Below are positions 27,071 to 36,135 of a DNA stretch of 37,873 bases, in pieces. The notes beneath the pieces were generated by a model, which worked only from the letters and a program-made list of their open reading frames with translations, made no database searches and was not told the origin of the DNA. The position numbers were made by a program, and so were the translations under genes. Source of the stretch: an uncultured Methylococcaceae bacterium (GTDB lineage Bacteria > Pseudomonadota > Gammaproteobacteria > Methylococcales > Methylomonadaceae). Numbering within the stretch: position 1 is the stretch's first letter; every line of letters starts with the position of its first letter. The stretch spans positions 1-37,873 of the forward strand of contig CAIMEB010000145.1 in assembly GCA_903839855.1 (NCBI GenBank), given 5' to 3'.

Positions 27071-28261
27071 TTAAGCTAAAGGTCTGACGACCCAATTTTG
27101 ATTATCTTGTACTAAAATAGAAGTGCAATCTAACTCTTTTGCACCTCCGGTTTGTCCCGGCAATTGTTGCACAACAGCTTGTTGCCGGGCACGCAAGTCT
27201 CTGACTTTTTCAGTTAACGCACTATCCATACTATACGGTGCAAAAATAAGTTCTCTCTGCGGCGTTTGGCTAACTTGCTTACCTAATGAAGAGAGTAGTT
27301 TTAAATCCGAACTAAACCCCGTTGCTGGACGCGCCCTTCCAAACACGCCACCAATATTGTCGTAACGCCCACCCCTGGCAATTTCTCTTCCTATTGAGGG
27401 CACAAAAGCAGCAAACACAATTCCGGTATGATAGTGATAACCCCTCAATTCGGCAAGATCAAAACTAATCGGTAACCACGGCAAATAGCGTGTTAATTTT
27501 TCTGCAATGGCTTCTAAATCCAACAGCGCACTTTTGACTTCATCATTAGCTTTTGCCAGAATAGATCGGGCTTTACTAATCGTATCTTTACCGCCATTTA
27601 ACTCAGGCAACTTCAACAACATAGCTTTAAGGTCGGGATCAATAGCGTAAGTCTCCAATAAACCCTGCAGCTCAGGCCTTGCTTTGCGCTGCAATACATC
27701 AAATAACTCACTCTCTTGAAGCTCTGTCAATTTAGCCTGTGTGGATAAGGCACGGTAAATACCCACATGCCCTAAGTCCAAATGGATATTGGTTAACCCT
27801 GTAATAGCCAGCATTTCCAACATGAGACGTATCACTTCGACATCACTTTCTTTGCCAGCATGCCCATAAAGCTCTGCACCAATTTGCATAGGACTACGAT
27901 TTTTTTGAAGCGGATCGCCACGGGTATGAAGGATAGTTCCAACGTAACACAAACGGGTTGGCCATTCGTGCTTTAAATTATGCGCATCTATTCTTGCGAC
28001 CTGTGGCGTCATATCGGCTCTTACTCCGAGCATCTCACCACTCATTTGATCAGTTAACTTAAAGGTCTGCAAGTCTAAATCATGACCTGAACCTGTTAAC
28101 AAAGAATCTAAAAAATCAATAAACGGAGGAATAACTAAGTCGTATCCCCAGCAAGCAAACAAATCCAGCAATTTACTGCGCAAGCTTTCCAGATACTTAG
28201 CCTCTTCCGGCAAAATTTCATCTATCCCTTCAGGCAAAAGCCAAGAGTCTTTTTGTTGCAT
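27071..28261 (-). CDS. hisZ: ATP phosphoribosyltransferase regulatory subunit HisZ
   Basis: A 396-residue histidyl-tRNA-synthetase-like protein without the tRNA-binding domain. Visible: WLLPEGIDEILPEEA, QTFKLTDQMSGEMLGVRADMTPQVARIDAHN, RLCYVGTILHTR, QIGAELYGH and ELRGYHYHTGIVFAAF. Family knowledge: activates the short form of HisG, so a short hisG should exist elsewhere in the genome. I chose the ATG at 28261. The track's start at 28279 is a TTG touching the terminator hairpin. Confidence 0.94.
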   Translation of the reverse strand: MQQKDSWLLPEGIDEILPEEAKYLESLRSKLLDLFACWGYDLVIPPFIDFLDSLLTGSGHDLDLQTFKLTDQMSGEMLGVRADMTPQVARIDAHNLKHEWPTRLCYVGTILHTRGDPLQKNRSPMQIGAELYGHAGKESDVEVIRLMLEMLAITGLTNIHLDLGHVGIYRALSTQAKLTELQESELFDVLQRKARPELQGLLETYAIDPDLKAMLLKLPELNGGKDTISKARSILAKANDEVKSALLDLEAIAEKLTRYLPWLPISFDLAELRGYHYHTGIVFAAFVPSIGREIARGGRYDNIGGVFGRARPATGFSSDLKLLSSLGKQVSQTPQRELIFAPYSMDSALTEKVRDLRARQQAVVQQLPGQTGGAKELDCTSILVQDNQNWVVRPLA

Positions 28262-28280
28262 TTTTATGTGTCCACTCAAA

Positions 28281-28310
28281 CAAAACGCCCCACCAAGGCG
28301 GGGCGTTTTG
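28281..28310. terminator. Strong bidirectional terminator-like hairpin just upstream of hisZ
   Basis: caaaacgcccc and ggggcgttttg form an 11-base perfect stem with an eight-base loop, with T-rich flanks on both strands. It lies between hflC and hisZ, ending only 20 bases before the hisZ ATG. It would terminate the hfq-hfl transcript, or attenuate hisZ if the promoter lies upstream. Confidence 0.85.
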
Positions 28311-28387
28311 TTGTTTGATTAAAAGTCGAATTCAGTCAAACTGATAGTTTCAGATAAGAACATAAATCTTTCATTACTTATCCTAAG

Positions 28388-29242
28388 CTATTTTTGCTTA
28401 TTAAAATACCGAAAAAAATCAGAATCAGGATCAAGAACCATCAAACTTGAATTATTAAAGGCTTTTTTATAAGCATTAAGACTGCGATAAAAAGTAAAGA
28501 ACTCAGTATCTGCGCCATAAGCTGTCGAATAAATTTCTGCAGCCGCCGCATCACCTTCACCTCTTAATTTTTCAGCATCACGGAAAGCATTGGCTAAAGT
28601 GACCACCCGTTGCCTATCCGCATCGGCACGAATTCTTTCAGCCGCCTCTGCACCCTGAGATCGAAACTCGCGTGCGACCCGTTCACGTTCTGCTTCCATT
28701 CTACGGAACACCGAACTACTGACTTCAGGCGGCAAATCAATCCGCATCACTTGCACGTCGACAATTTCCATGCCCAATTCAGCGGCAACTGCTTTAGAAT
28801 TGTTAGTCAAAATTTCACGTATCGCACTGCGATCTGTTGAGATAAGTTGTTTTATATTACGCTTACTAAATTCGCTTCTAAAAGCATCTTTAATAATTTG
28901 ATCCAGGCGTAAATTCGCTTGATCAATATCACCTGCAACTGTCGTATAAAATGTACTCACATTACCAATGCGCCATTTAACAAAAGAATCCACAATCACA
29001 TTCTTCTTCTCGGCAGTTAAGAACCGCTCGGGCTTGGCGTCCATAGTTTGAATACGGGCATCAAACTTCTTTATATTATTAATAAAAGGAATTTTGAAAT
29101 GCAACCCAGGGTCATAATCGTTTTTAACTATTTCACCCAGACGAAATTTGATGGCTTTTTCAGTTTGACTCACTGAAAACACACTCATTCCAGCCAGTAA
29201 TAATAATCCAGCTAAACCGACTAAAATTTTATTCTGTGTCAT
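28388..29242 (-). CDS. hflC: HflC, SPFH membrane protease regulator
   Basis: A 284-residue protein with one N-terminal membrane helix (LVGLAGLLLLAGMSVFSVSQ), an SPFH/band-7 domain (AIKFRLGEIVKNDYDPGLHFKIPF, FVKWRIGNVSTFY), and a coiled helical tail rich in ERVAREFRSQGAEAAERIRADADRQR. Family knowledge: forms the periplasm-facing HflKC cage around FtsH and limits its proteolysis. It overlaps hflK by four bases. The gap after it holds the terminator before hisZ. Confidence 0.96.
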   Translation of the reverse strand: MTQNKILVGLAGLLLLAGMSVFSVSQTEKAIKFRLGEIVKNDYDPGLHFKIPFINNIKKFDARIQTMDAKPERFLTAEKKNVIVDSFVKWRIGNVSTFYTTVAGDIDQANLRLDQIIKDAFRSEFSKRNIKQLISTDRSAIREILTNNSKAVAAELGMEIVDVQVMRIDLPPEVSSSVFRRMEAERERVAREFRSQGAEAAERIRADADRQRVVTLANAFRDAEKLRGEGDAAAAEIYSTAYGADTEFFTFYRSLNAYKKAFNNSSLMVLDPDSDFFRYFNKQK

Positions 29243-30489
29243 TGTCTTCCCCTTGCATCACGGCTACGAGTAGTGATTGGACGCTCAACAACGGGCTCTT
29301 GAACGACTGTCTGTTGCACTTGGGACTGAGATGATGTTTGAGATTGCGGCTGATCACTTGCACCAGCGGAAGAGCTTGATCCGCTTGCTTGAGATATAAC
29401 CTGATGTTGCCCTATTTTATCGAGTGGTAAATAAAGTAAGTTATTGCCTGATTTAGTATCCACTAAAACTTTATTTGTTTCACTCATCACCGATTCCATT
29501 GATTCGATATACAAACGCTTACGAGTAACATCGGGTGCCCTAGTATACTGAGCCAGTAACTGAGAAAACCGACTGGTCTCACCCTGTGCCTGAGCAATCA
29601 CCTGTTCTTTATAACCCTCAGCTTCCTGAATCTTTCTGGCTGCCGCACCCCTTGCTTTTGGCACCACATCATTAGAGTAGGCTTCCGCTTCATTGATTAA
29701 ACGCTGCTCATCCTCACGTGCTTTAATAGCATCTTCAAAGGAGTTTTGAACCTGTTCTGGCGGCTGAGCATCCTGTAAATTAACACTGGTCACTTGAATA
29801 CCTGAATTATAGCTATCCATGACGTCTTGAATTTCTTTTTTAATCAAGGTCACAATTTCGCTTCGACCTTGGGTCAACACGAAATCCATGGCACTACTAC
29901 CCACCACACCGCGTAACGCACTTTCAGTCACCTGCTTTAACGTTAAAGCGGGATTAACCACATTAAAAATAAACTGCTTAGCATCCTTAACCTGATATTG
30001 AATCGCCAAGCGCACGTCGACATAATTTTCATCTTTAGTCAGCATCAACGCTTCTTTGGGCACTGAACCGGTTATTTGTTCACCACCACTACTACGGTAA
30101 CCCACTTCGATAAAACGTTGTTGCTTAACATTAACGATATCAACCCGCTCAATAGGGGTTGGCAAATGCCAGTTCAAACCCGACTGCGTCGTTCCAATAT
30201 ACTGACCAAAGCGGGTCTCAACCCCATGATTCCCTTCGTCAACAATATAGAAGCCACTCAGACCCCATAAAACAAATGCACCTCCGACAATAAAACCAGT
30301 ATTTCTCTTTGAATTGCCAGAGGAAAAATTTCTTGATGAACGCTCGTTATCCCCATTATCTCCACCGAAAAATTTACCTAATTTTTCTTGTAATGAGCGT
30401 ATTGCTTCATCTAAATCAGGAGGTCCTTTTTGGTCACCTCGACCACTCCAGGGGTCTTTCTTATCACCACCAGGCTCATTCCACGACAT
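29239..30489 (-). CDS. hflK: HflK, SPFH membrane protease regulator
   Basis: A 416-residue protein. The cytosolic N-terminus is Gly/Asp-rich (WNEPGGDKKDPWSGRGDQKGPPDLDEAI), followed by one membrane helix (FIVGGAFVLWGLSGFYIV), an SPFH domain (VETRFGQYIGTTQSGLNWHLPTPIE), a coiled part (KARGAAARKIQEAEGYKEQVIAQAQGETSRF), and a low-complexity Ser/Gln tail (QSQTSSQSQVQQ). It partners HflC in the FtsH complex. It precedes hflC in the hfq-hflX-hflK-hflC order. Confidence 0.96.
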   Translation of the reverse strand: MSWNEPGGDKKDPWSGRGDQKGPPDLDEAIRSLQEKLGKFFGGDNGDNERSSRNFSSGNSKRNTGFIVGGAFVLWGLSGFYIVDEGNHGVETRFGQYIGTTQSGLNWHLPTPIERVDIVNVKQQRFIEVGYRSSGGEQITGSVPKEALMLTKDENYVDVRLAIQYQVKDAKQFIFNVVNPALTLKQVTESALRGVVGSSAMDFVLTQGRSEIVTLIKKEIQDVMDSYNSGIQVTSVNLQDAQPPEQVQNSFEDAIKAREDEQRLINEAEAYSNDVVPKARGAAARKIQEAEGYKEQVIAQAQGETSRFSQLLAQYTRAPDVTRKRLYIESMESVMSETNKVLVDTKSGNNLLYLPLDKIGQHQVISQASGSSSSAGASDQPQSQTSSQSQVQQTVVQEPVVERPITTRSRDARGRQ

Positions 30490-30624
30490 ACTTATGCTCC
30501 ATATTGGATTACTTAATTAATTTATCCCGCAGGATGTTCTCGTTCTATTCTATCGTAAATATCTTAAAAAGTGAAAACACCCACCGTAACGTTTAAAGCA
30601 ATATCCGCTTTAAACCAAGACTTT

Positions 30625-31893
30625 TTACTGTGTAATGGCTTCACACTTTACATCTTTTAACAATCCTAAATACCTTACATCAATTTCGATGAGTACCTCA
30701 GTAACACCGAAGTCATCAATATGCTCGTCAATTATTTTTGCGCAAGTAAATAGTTTTGCCCTGATATTCCCTTGATTAGCTTGCAGAAAACAGCGTCTTT
30801 TTACTTTAGTATTTGAAAACAGCTCAGTCAGAACCTGATAAAGCAACTCAATACCAGCACCTGATTCAGCAGATAACCAAACCCGAACCGGATTACCTGC
30901 GTCATCCCGATCAATATGAGGTTGAATATTTTCCAACAAATCAATTTTATTAAAAACTTCTAACTGCCTAACCTTATCAGCCTCTATATCCTCAAGAACC
31001 TGATTAACCTGGACAATGATCTCATCTCTGTCTTCGCTATAAGCATCAATAACGTGCAGCAATAAATCGGCTTCACTGGCTTCCTGTAACGTTGATTTAA
31101 ATGCCGCCACTAACTCATGCGGTAAATGCCGAATAAAGCCGACTGTATCTGCAATAACTATTTCACTGCTATTAGGTAACTGACAACTTCGTAGAGTAGG
31201 ATCTAAGGTCGCAAAAAGTTGATCAGCAGTATAAATATCGGCACCCGTTAAGGTATTAAATAATGTAGATTTACCTGCATTGGTATAACCGACCAAGGAT
31301 ACTGAGGGAATCTCGGCTTTTTTACGCTTGCTTCTGCCTTGATGTCGTTGTTTGTCAACTTTATCTAAGCGCTGCTGAATCTGCTTAATTCGCAAACCCA
31401 AAAGCCGTCTATCGGTTTCTAATTGCGTTTCACCGGGGCCTCGTAAGCCAATACCACCCTTTTGACGTTCCAAATGCGTCCAACCTCGCACCAAGCGGGT
31501 CGAGAGATGTTTTAGTTGCGCTAATTCAACTTGCAACTTGCCTTCAAAAGATTGCGCACGCTGAGCGAATATATCTAATATCAGGCCGTTTCTATCAACA
31601 ACCCGCACCCCTAAAGCGCCTTCGAGATTTCTTTCCTGACTGGGCGCCAAGGGATGATTAAATAAAACCACATCAGCTTCATAAGCTTCTACTGCGGTTT
31701 TAAGCTCTTCAAGCTTACCTTTGCCAACAAAATATTTGGGATCTGGGCGTTTTCGTGGGCCAGTAACAACATAAACGGGGTCTGTTCCGGCCGATTTAGC
31801 CAGCTCTTTTAATTCTAAAAGATCTTCTTGACCGGAACGAAAGGTTAAATGAACAAGGATTGCCCGTTCACCAGAATCTGGACGATCAAACAA
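30625..31893 (-). CDS. hflX: HflX GTPase, ribosome rescue factor
   Basis: A 422-residue GTPase. N-terminal HflX domain (DPVYVVTGPRKRPDPKYFVGKGKLEEL, NHPLAPSQERNLE, RVVDRNGLILDIFAQRA), a glycine-rich linker (GGIGLRGPGETQLETDRR), then the G domain: G1 GYTNAGKSTLFN, G3 ADTVGFIRHLP, G4 NKIDLL. Family knowledge: splits stalled ribosomes, notably under heat stress. It lies 47 bases after hfq and 135 bases before hflK. That second gap is the largest in the cluster and shows no clear site. Confidence 0.97.
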   Translation of the reverse strand: MFDRPDSGERAILVHLTFRSGQEDLLELKELAKSAGTDPVYVVTGPRKRPDPKYFVGKGKLEELKTAVEAYEADVVLFNHPLAPSQERNLEGALGVRVVDRNGLILDIFAQRAQSFEGKLQVELAQLKHLSTRLVRGWTHLERQKGGIGLRGPGETQLETDRRLLGLRIKQIQQRLDKVDKQRHQGRSKRKKAEIPSVSLVGYTNAGKSTLFNTLTGADIYTADQLFATLDPTLRSCQLPNSSEIVIADTVGFIRHLPHELVAAFKSTLQEASEADLLLHVIDAYSEDRDEIIVQVNQVLEDIEADKVRQLEVFNKIDLLENIQPHIDRDDAGNPVRVWLSAESGAGIELLYQVLTELFSNTKVKRRCFLQANQGNIRAKLFTCAKIIDEHIDDFGVTEVLIEIDVRYLGLLKDVKCEAITQ

Positions 31894-31940
31894 TAAAGTA
31901 CTCCATGTATAAAACTATAATAAAATTTTTTCGCGACCCA

Positions 31941-32180
31941 TCACTCATCAACAACCTCATCATCGCGTAGCATTTTTACCACTTTACTGGGCACTATAGT
32001 TGATATGGCATGCTTATAAACCATTTGACTAATGGTATTTTTTAGCATGATCACATATTGATCAAATGAATCCACTTTTCCTTGTAACTTAATACCGTTA
32101 ACAAGAAAAATTGATACGGGAGTATGTTCTTTTCTCAAAGAGTTTAGAAAATTATCCTGTAAGTTTTGACCTTTCGACAT
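31941..32180 (-). CDS. hfq: RNA chaperone Hfq
   Basis: A 79-residue Sm-like protein, shorter than the 102 of E. coli because the disordered C-tail is nearly absent. Sm1 and Sm2 motifs are clear: [39 protein letters not shown] and [15 protein letters not shown] (the YKHA core). It forms hexamers that pair small RNAs with mRNAs. A good ribosome-binding site (aaggag) precedes the ATG. The gene usually preceded by miaA or mutL in other gammaproteobacteria is here preceded by a membrane-protein gene. Confidence 0.98.
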   Translation of the reverse strand: MSKGQNLQDNFLNSLRKEHTPVSIFLVNGIKLQGKVDSFDQYVIMLKNTISQMVYKHAISTIVPSKVVKMLRDDEVVDE

Positions 32181-32216
32181 CCGATTTCTCCTTATTATTT
32201 TAATTAATTGGGCTTA

Positions 32217-32244
32217 AGATAACTGCAATTACAAGTCAATACAA
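32217..32244 (-). promoter_or_regulatory. hfq promoter candidate
   Basis: On the minus strand TTGTAT and TTATCT are spaced 16 bases, starting about 37 bases upstream of the hfq start. Both boxes are weak matches, so this is tentative. Confidence 0.3.
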
Positions 32245-32306
32245 ATCTATATTAATGAAACCGTACTCGCTTGTTTTCATTTTATCAGAGACGACTTGAT
32301 TTACAC

Positions 32307-32759
32307 CTATTTTATTACTGTCATCTTCAATTTAACAATCAAACTACAATAATCTTCTGGTGTTAACTGATCACTTAAAATAAGTAATGCGTGTTTGTTA
32401 TATAACCTTAATGGGGTATTAGATACAAAATTAAAGTGTAAAAATAATAGTTGAGTCGTTATGACGGTTGACTGAAGAATATCAATGCCCATAAATTCCG
32501 ATGCTTCAGCCAACTCCCACCCTGACTCATCAGAATACTTAATTTGATAATTGACACCTTTTGATTGATGAACAACCCATCGATAGTATGCAACAAGCCC
32601 TATTACCAGGCTGATTTTTATAAAAACCGCCAAACTATTAAGCAACGCAGCAAGCAGTGCAAGCAGATACATAAAAAAAACGAGTCGTTTTAAAGACCCG
32701 GATGCTTTAAAAGCCAATAACAAAGGTGAATTTTTTCTGTGTTCATGGTTTTTGTTCAT
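32307..32759 (-). CDS. Small membrane protein, YgfX-like
   Basis: A 150-residue protein. Basic N-terminus (HEHRKNSPLLLAFKASGSLKR), two close hydrophobic helices (LVFFMYLLALLAALLNSLAVF and ISLVIGLVAYYRWV), then a soluble domain (IKYSDESGWELAE, HALLILSDQLTPEDYCSLIVKLKMTVIK). This two-helix-plus-tail plan with a hydrophobic ending before LxxEDxxxLxxxLK resembles YgfX/CptA proteins linked to SdhE (CptB). No sdhE is adjacent, so the assignment is only structural resemblance. It precedes hfq in the same direction with a 126-base gap. Confidence 0.5.
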   Translation of the reverse strand: MNKNHEHRKNSPLLLAFKASGSLKRLVFFMYLLALLAALLNSLAVFIKISLVIGLVAYYRWVVHQSKGVNYQIKYSDESGWELAEASEFMGIDILQSTVITTQLLFLHFNFVSNTPLRLYNKHALLILSDQLTPEDYCSLIVKLKMTVIK

Positions 32760-32962
32760 GGTCTCTACATTCGTGAGTATCAGGCACCCAGTTGATAGGA
32801 TAACCTAGCCTCAGTACAATCCCCGATGAATGGCAAAGAAATTAGAACCCAAAAACAGGGCATGTGTAAACTCAAAATCGATGGGTGTGGAATACCGAGA
32901 ACCTGCCTCCCCCAAAGCGGGTGGCAAAGCAAACTTAAATATAACTTTACTCTAAGACCACA

Positions 32963-33547
32963 CTATCGCCTTAGTTGGTTGACTAAGTTTTGATGGGAAA
33001 TTGGTAGCTGAGATTCCATGGTATCGGTATCAAGTATAGATGAGTGATTATCAATAACTACCTGAGGCGCTCCAGCTTGTTTGATACTCTCAAGAAATTG
33101 CAAATGACGTTCCTTGACAGAAATAGGTGCCGACATTGGGGCTTCCGAACCGTTAGAACTTAAAGCTTCTCTTTGAGCTGCAAATATTTTCTCCACATGT
33201 TCAATGTGTTCTTTAGGTAAATTATTGGCACGCATGGAAGCGAGCAGTTCGGCATTCCATTTTTCTTGCAAATCTCTGTCATCGTCCGAAAGTTGCGGCT
33301 GTGCCGGAATGATTCCCTGGTTTAAATCATGACGGTGTCCGGAAGGCGATATTCCGGGATTTGTAGAGGCTAACGGTAGTTTGTGCTTGCTGGGCTCTCC
33401 CGAATCGTAAATACCAACTGGAGCCCCCGCCTTCTCGGCAACCGTTTTCTGAGGCACTAATGAACTATGTTCGGAACGCTGCTGTACTTCATAAAAACCT
33501 ATGGCTAAAAGCAAGGCTACGCCACATAAATATGTCAGTCTGTTCAT
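32963..33547 (-). CDS. Hypothetical membrane-anchored or exported protein
   Basis: A 194-residue protein from the ATG at 33547, which follows a ggagat ribosome-binding site. The track's 33565 start is a TTG. The N-terminus MNRLTYLCGVALLLAIGFYEVQQ looks like an uncleaved signal anchor. The rest is hydrophilic: a Pro/Gly-rich stretch (SGEPSKHKLPLASTNPGISPSGHR), a helical middle with LQEKWNAELLASMRANNLPKEHIEHVEKIFAAQREAL, and a C-terminal helical part. I recognise no family. It shares strand and neighbourhood with two other small exported proteins. Confidence 0.65.
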   Translation of the reverse strand: MNRLTYLCGVALLLAIGFYEVQQRSEHSSLVPQKTVAEKAGAPVGIYDSGEPSKHKLPLASTNPGISPSGHRHDLNQGIIPAQPQLSDDDRDLQEKWNAELLASMRANNLPKEHIEHVEKIFAAQREALSSNGSEAPMSAPISVKERHLQFLESIKQAGAPQVVIDNHSSILDTDTMESQLPISHQNLVNQLRR

Positions 33548-33636
33548 TTCACGCTTATCTCCCAAGCAATCAACCTAAAGGGGAATCTCCAACAGACTAC
33601 AACGTTTTTGATTCCCCCTATGAATTTCAACCAGAA

Positions 33637-33972
33637 TTAATAAAGATCCAGTTCCAAAAGATTCCCAGCGTAAGAGTTGGTGCCCGCCGTGCAACTACCG
33701 TCACCAAAAACACCAACTACTCTGTTACCGGCCAGAGCCGTAGCAGCCATATTAAAAAAAGATTGGCTAGTGGTATAAAAATATGTGTAGTAATTGGTAA
33801 CGAACGAGCTAGCGGGTGCGACAAAAACGTACCCCCCAGTGCCCCAATTCAAAATTTCGATTACTTTTACTGAGCCTAAGCTACAGGATGCGTTGGCAGT
33901 GTTAACCGAGAGCAACGAAGCGACCGTAATCACTAACGCCCCTATGATAGATTTTGCGCTTACTATTTTCAT
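33637..33972 (-). CDS. Small secreted protein, two-cysteine, beta-rich
   Basis: A 111-residue protein with a clear signal peptide (SIIGALVITVASLLSVNTANA, cleavage after residue 28). The mature part of 83 residues has Cys30 and Cys94 and alternating hydrophobic strands (VKVIEILNWGTGGYVFVAP, YYTYFYTTSQSFFNMAATALAGNRVVGVFG). The pattern CSxGxVxxI..GxYVFV...A..AG..V is reminiscent of small OB-fold-like periplasmic or toxin-B-subunit-like proteins, but I cannot name a family. The ribosome-binding site is weak. It precedes the 32963 gene by about 90 bases. Confidence 0.65.
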   Translation of the reverse strand: MKIVSAKSIIGALVITVASLLSVNTANASCSLGSVKVIEILNWGTGGYVFVAPASSFVTNYYTYFYTTSQSFFNMAATALAGNRVVGVFGDGSCTAGTNSYAGNLLELDLY

Positions 33973-34418
33973 TTCAACCCCATTTGTTTATCTCTACTCA
34001 ATGAGCTCCTATCCTACTACTAAAATACCGTCAGAGCAATAATAATGAAAATAGTGGCAACACCTTCGCCAAACAAAAAAACTAATTCGATAAAATAGAA
34101 TTACAGCTCAGCTAAAATATGTGGGTTTCAAGCTGAACTCTACAGACTTGAACCATGAACGCTATCATTACCACAACATTGCAACCTTTACGATTAGCCT
34201 AAGCAACCTTCTTTTTCACCCAAGTAAAATGTGTGTATTGACCAACCAACTGAAACTTTGACGCGCAAAAATCGATATCTTATTTGAAAAACTACTAACG
34301 GTAACAATCACTATTAATTACGTAACGAAAGTAGTTAGAAACGTAACGATCACCTGATTACGTTACGTTTCAGGAATTAGTCTTTCGCTTAAAGAACTCG
34401 CTCTTAAAAGAAGTAAAA
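33973..34418. other. 446-base gap with repeated ACGTAACG motifs
   Basis: No gene is visible on either strand; the sequence is AT-rich. Its notable content is three copies of ACGTAACG: direct at 34320-34327 and 34341-34348, inverted at 34361-34368. These are listed separately. The rest, including the presumed promoter of the secreted-protein gene at 33972, shows no clear boxes. Confidence 0.6.
34320..34370. promoter_or_regulatory. Three phased ACGTAACG sites, last two forming a hairpin
   Basis: ACGTAACG begins at 34320 and 34341, and its reverse complement begins at 34361, so copies are 21 and 20 bases apart, about two helical turns. The last pair extends to a ten-base perfect inverted repeat, aaacgtaacg/cgttacgttt (34339-34348 and 34361-34370), around 12 bases. 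It could be a terminator for the 34419 gene or a multi-site operator. The short T stretch makes a simple terminator less convincing. Confidence 0.5.
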
Positions 34419-34712
34419 CTACCATCTTGGGTAACCATAGTACCCATAATTGTATTGATTATAATCTCTGGCTCTGTCGTACATAGCCTCTTGCTGACGT
34501 ATCTGGTTTTTTATGGCTTCATCTTCCTGGATGACTTCCTGCGCCTCTCTATAATCCCCTTCCCTCAACTCATGCATCACTTCAGCCTGCTCTTGAGCGC
34601 TAATAATGGCTAACTCCCTGTTAGCCATTTCGTCAACATAATCATAGCCATAAGCCATTGCTGTACTGCTAGCAAAGATCATCATAAAACCCAATGTTAC
34701 TATTTTTTTCAT
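34419..34712 (-). CDS. Small periplasmic protein, charged helix with Tyr-rich tail
   Basis: A 97-residue protein with a standard signal peptide (MKKIVTLGFMMIFASSTAMA, cleavage after residue 20). The mature part has a charged helical segment (ANRELAIISAQEQAEVMHELREGDYREAQEVIQEDEAIKNQIRQQ) and ends Tyr-rich (YNQYNYGYYGYPRW). gagg eight bases before the ATG supports the start. I recognise no family. The look resembles small stress-induced periplasmic proteins, but no function can be given. Confidence 0.7.
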   Translation of the reverse strand: MKKIVTLGFMMIFASSTAMAYGYDYVDEMANRELAIISAQEQAEVMHELREGDYREAQEVIQEDEAIKNQIRQQEAMYDRARDYNQYNYGYYGYPRW

Positions 34713-34830
34713 AGGTAAAACCTCAATTAAAAGTTAATGTTTATTAAAAATCTATTTAGTTGATGATAGTTTGACATATCCAAACTGAACAATTGCTTAA
34801 TGCACACAAACTTTTTCACAACAGTAACGA

Positions 34831-36135
34831 CTAATCCCTAAAAAACTGCTTTAAAACTTTTATCATGTAGCTATGATCTAACACCCCAGCACTTTCCCTG
34901 ATACTGTGCATCGCCCACAAAGGATTTCCAACATCAATGGAACGAATGCCTAACCTTGCTGAGGTAATCGGCCCAATCGTACTGCCACATCCCAAGTCAC
35001 TACGATGTGAATATTTTTGATAAGGCACTTCAGCCTGTTCACACCAATCAATAAACAGGGCTTGCGATAGGCTTTCAGTGCTGTAGCGATTATTCACATT
35101 CACTTTAATAACCGGCCCTTTATTCACAATTACTTTATGATCGGGATCATAAGCTAAAGGAAAACTCGGCTGGTAAGCATGTGCCATGTCCGCACTGATC
35201 ATATAACTTTTGGCTAACGCTCTTGCATAATCATCTTTATCTTGAACGGTTGCCAAAGCAATCCTTTGTAATACATCCGTCAGAAAACTACCATCCGCAC
35301 CTTTATTACTCTCGCTACCAATTTCTTCATGATCAAAAAAAGCACAAACCAATGTACCTTCGTTATCCAGGATGGCCTCATCTAACAAGGCTTGCAAGGC
35401 CGCATGACAAGAAGCCAAATTATCTAACTGACTATCAGCATAAAATTCTTGCTCTGCACCCCAGAAAGCGCCCTTCTGAGTATCATAAACCGCTAGATCC
35501 CAAGATAGAATGCGCTCGATTTCACAGTCAGTCTGTTCTTGCAGTAATTGTGAAAAATAAGCCTGTGGCAAACAATCCTGTGCTAGCGCTGATAAAATCA
35601 GCGGCAACTCATTCTGTTTATGCAGCTTTAATCCGTCATCATTAACGCCACGATTCATATGAATCGCCAGATTAGGTAAACGAAGCAAAGTCTGATCGAA
35701 TTTTAACAAGGTACTGGCAATTGCATTACTGTCGTCTTTATAAGTAATACGACCCGCCAAACTTAAATCACGATCTGCAAACGTCGCAAGAATAGGCCCG
35801 CCATACACCTCAACACCTAATCTTAACAAGCCATCAATACCACTGGCTGCATTGGGTTTGATTCTTAAACCCGGTGAATCAGTATGCGCACCCACCAGTT
35901 TAAAGCCGGTTTCTACTAAGGGCTTTTGACCCTGTACGAAAATAATAATAGAAGAATCATCACGAACGACATAGTAATGTCCTCCCGGAAGTAAATCCCA
36001 AGCACTCGTTTCATCCAGTTTAATAAACTGAAAAGCTTCTAAGTGTGCTTGAACCTGCTTAACCGCATGCCATGGACTAGGACTGGCATCAATAAAATCC
36101 AGTAATTCTTGTACCTGTTGATGAGCATCTATCAT
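34831..36135 (-). CDS. apeB: M18-family aminopeptidase
   Basis: A 434-residue zinc aminopeptidase of the aspartyl-aminopeptidase type (M18). The start is the ATG at 36135 ([27 protein letters not shown]); the track's 36171 is a TTG. Metal and catalytic motifs: [48 protein letters not shown] and [23 protein letters not shown]. Family knowledge: cytosolic dodecamer releasing N-terminal acidic or other residues in peptide turnover. Its start codon overlaps the stop of the MsrB remnant (ATGA). Confidence 0.95.
   Translation of the reverse strand: MIDAHQQVQELLDFIDASPSPWHAVKQVQAHLEAFQFIKLDETSAWDLLPGGHYYVVRDDSSIIIFVQGQKPLVETGFKLVGAHTDSPGLRIKPNAASGIDGLLRLGVEVYGGPILATFADRDLSLAGRITYKDDSNAIASTLLKFDQTLLRLPNLAIHMNRGVNDDGLKLHKQNELPLILSALAQDCLPQAYFSQLLQEQTDCEIERILSWDLAVYDTQKGAFWGAEQEFYADSQLDNLASCHAALQALLDEAILDNEGTLVCAFFDHEEIGSESNKGADGSFLTDVLQRIALATVQDKDDYARALAKSYMISADMAHAYQPSFPLAYDPDHKVIVNKGPVIKVNVNNRYSTESLSQALFIDWCEQAEVPYQKYSHRSDLGCGSTIGPITSARLGIRSIDVGNPLWAMHSIRESAGVLDHSYMIKVLKQFFRD

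Noticed and set aside
35223-35645. Plus-strand 140-residue ORF
   Set aside because: Antisense to the M18 aminopeptidase, whose catalytic motifs are all intact.
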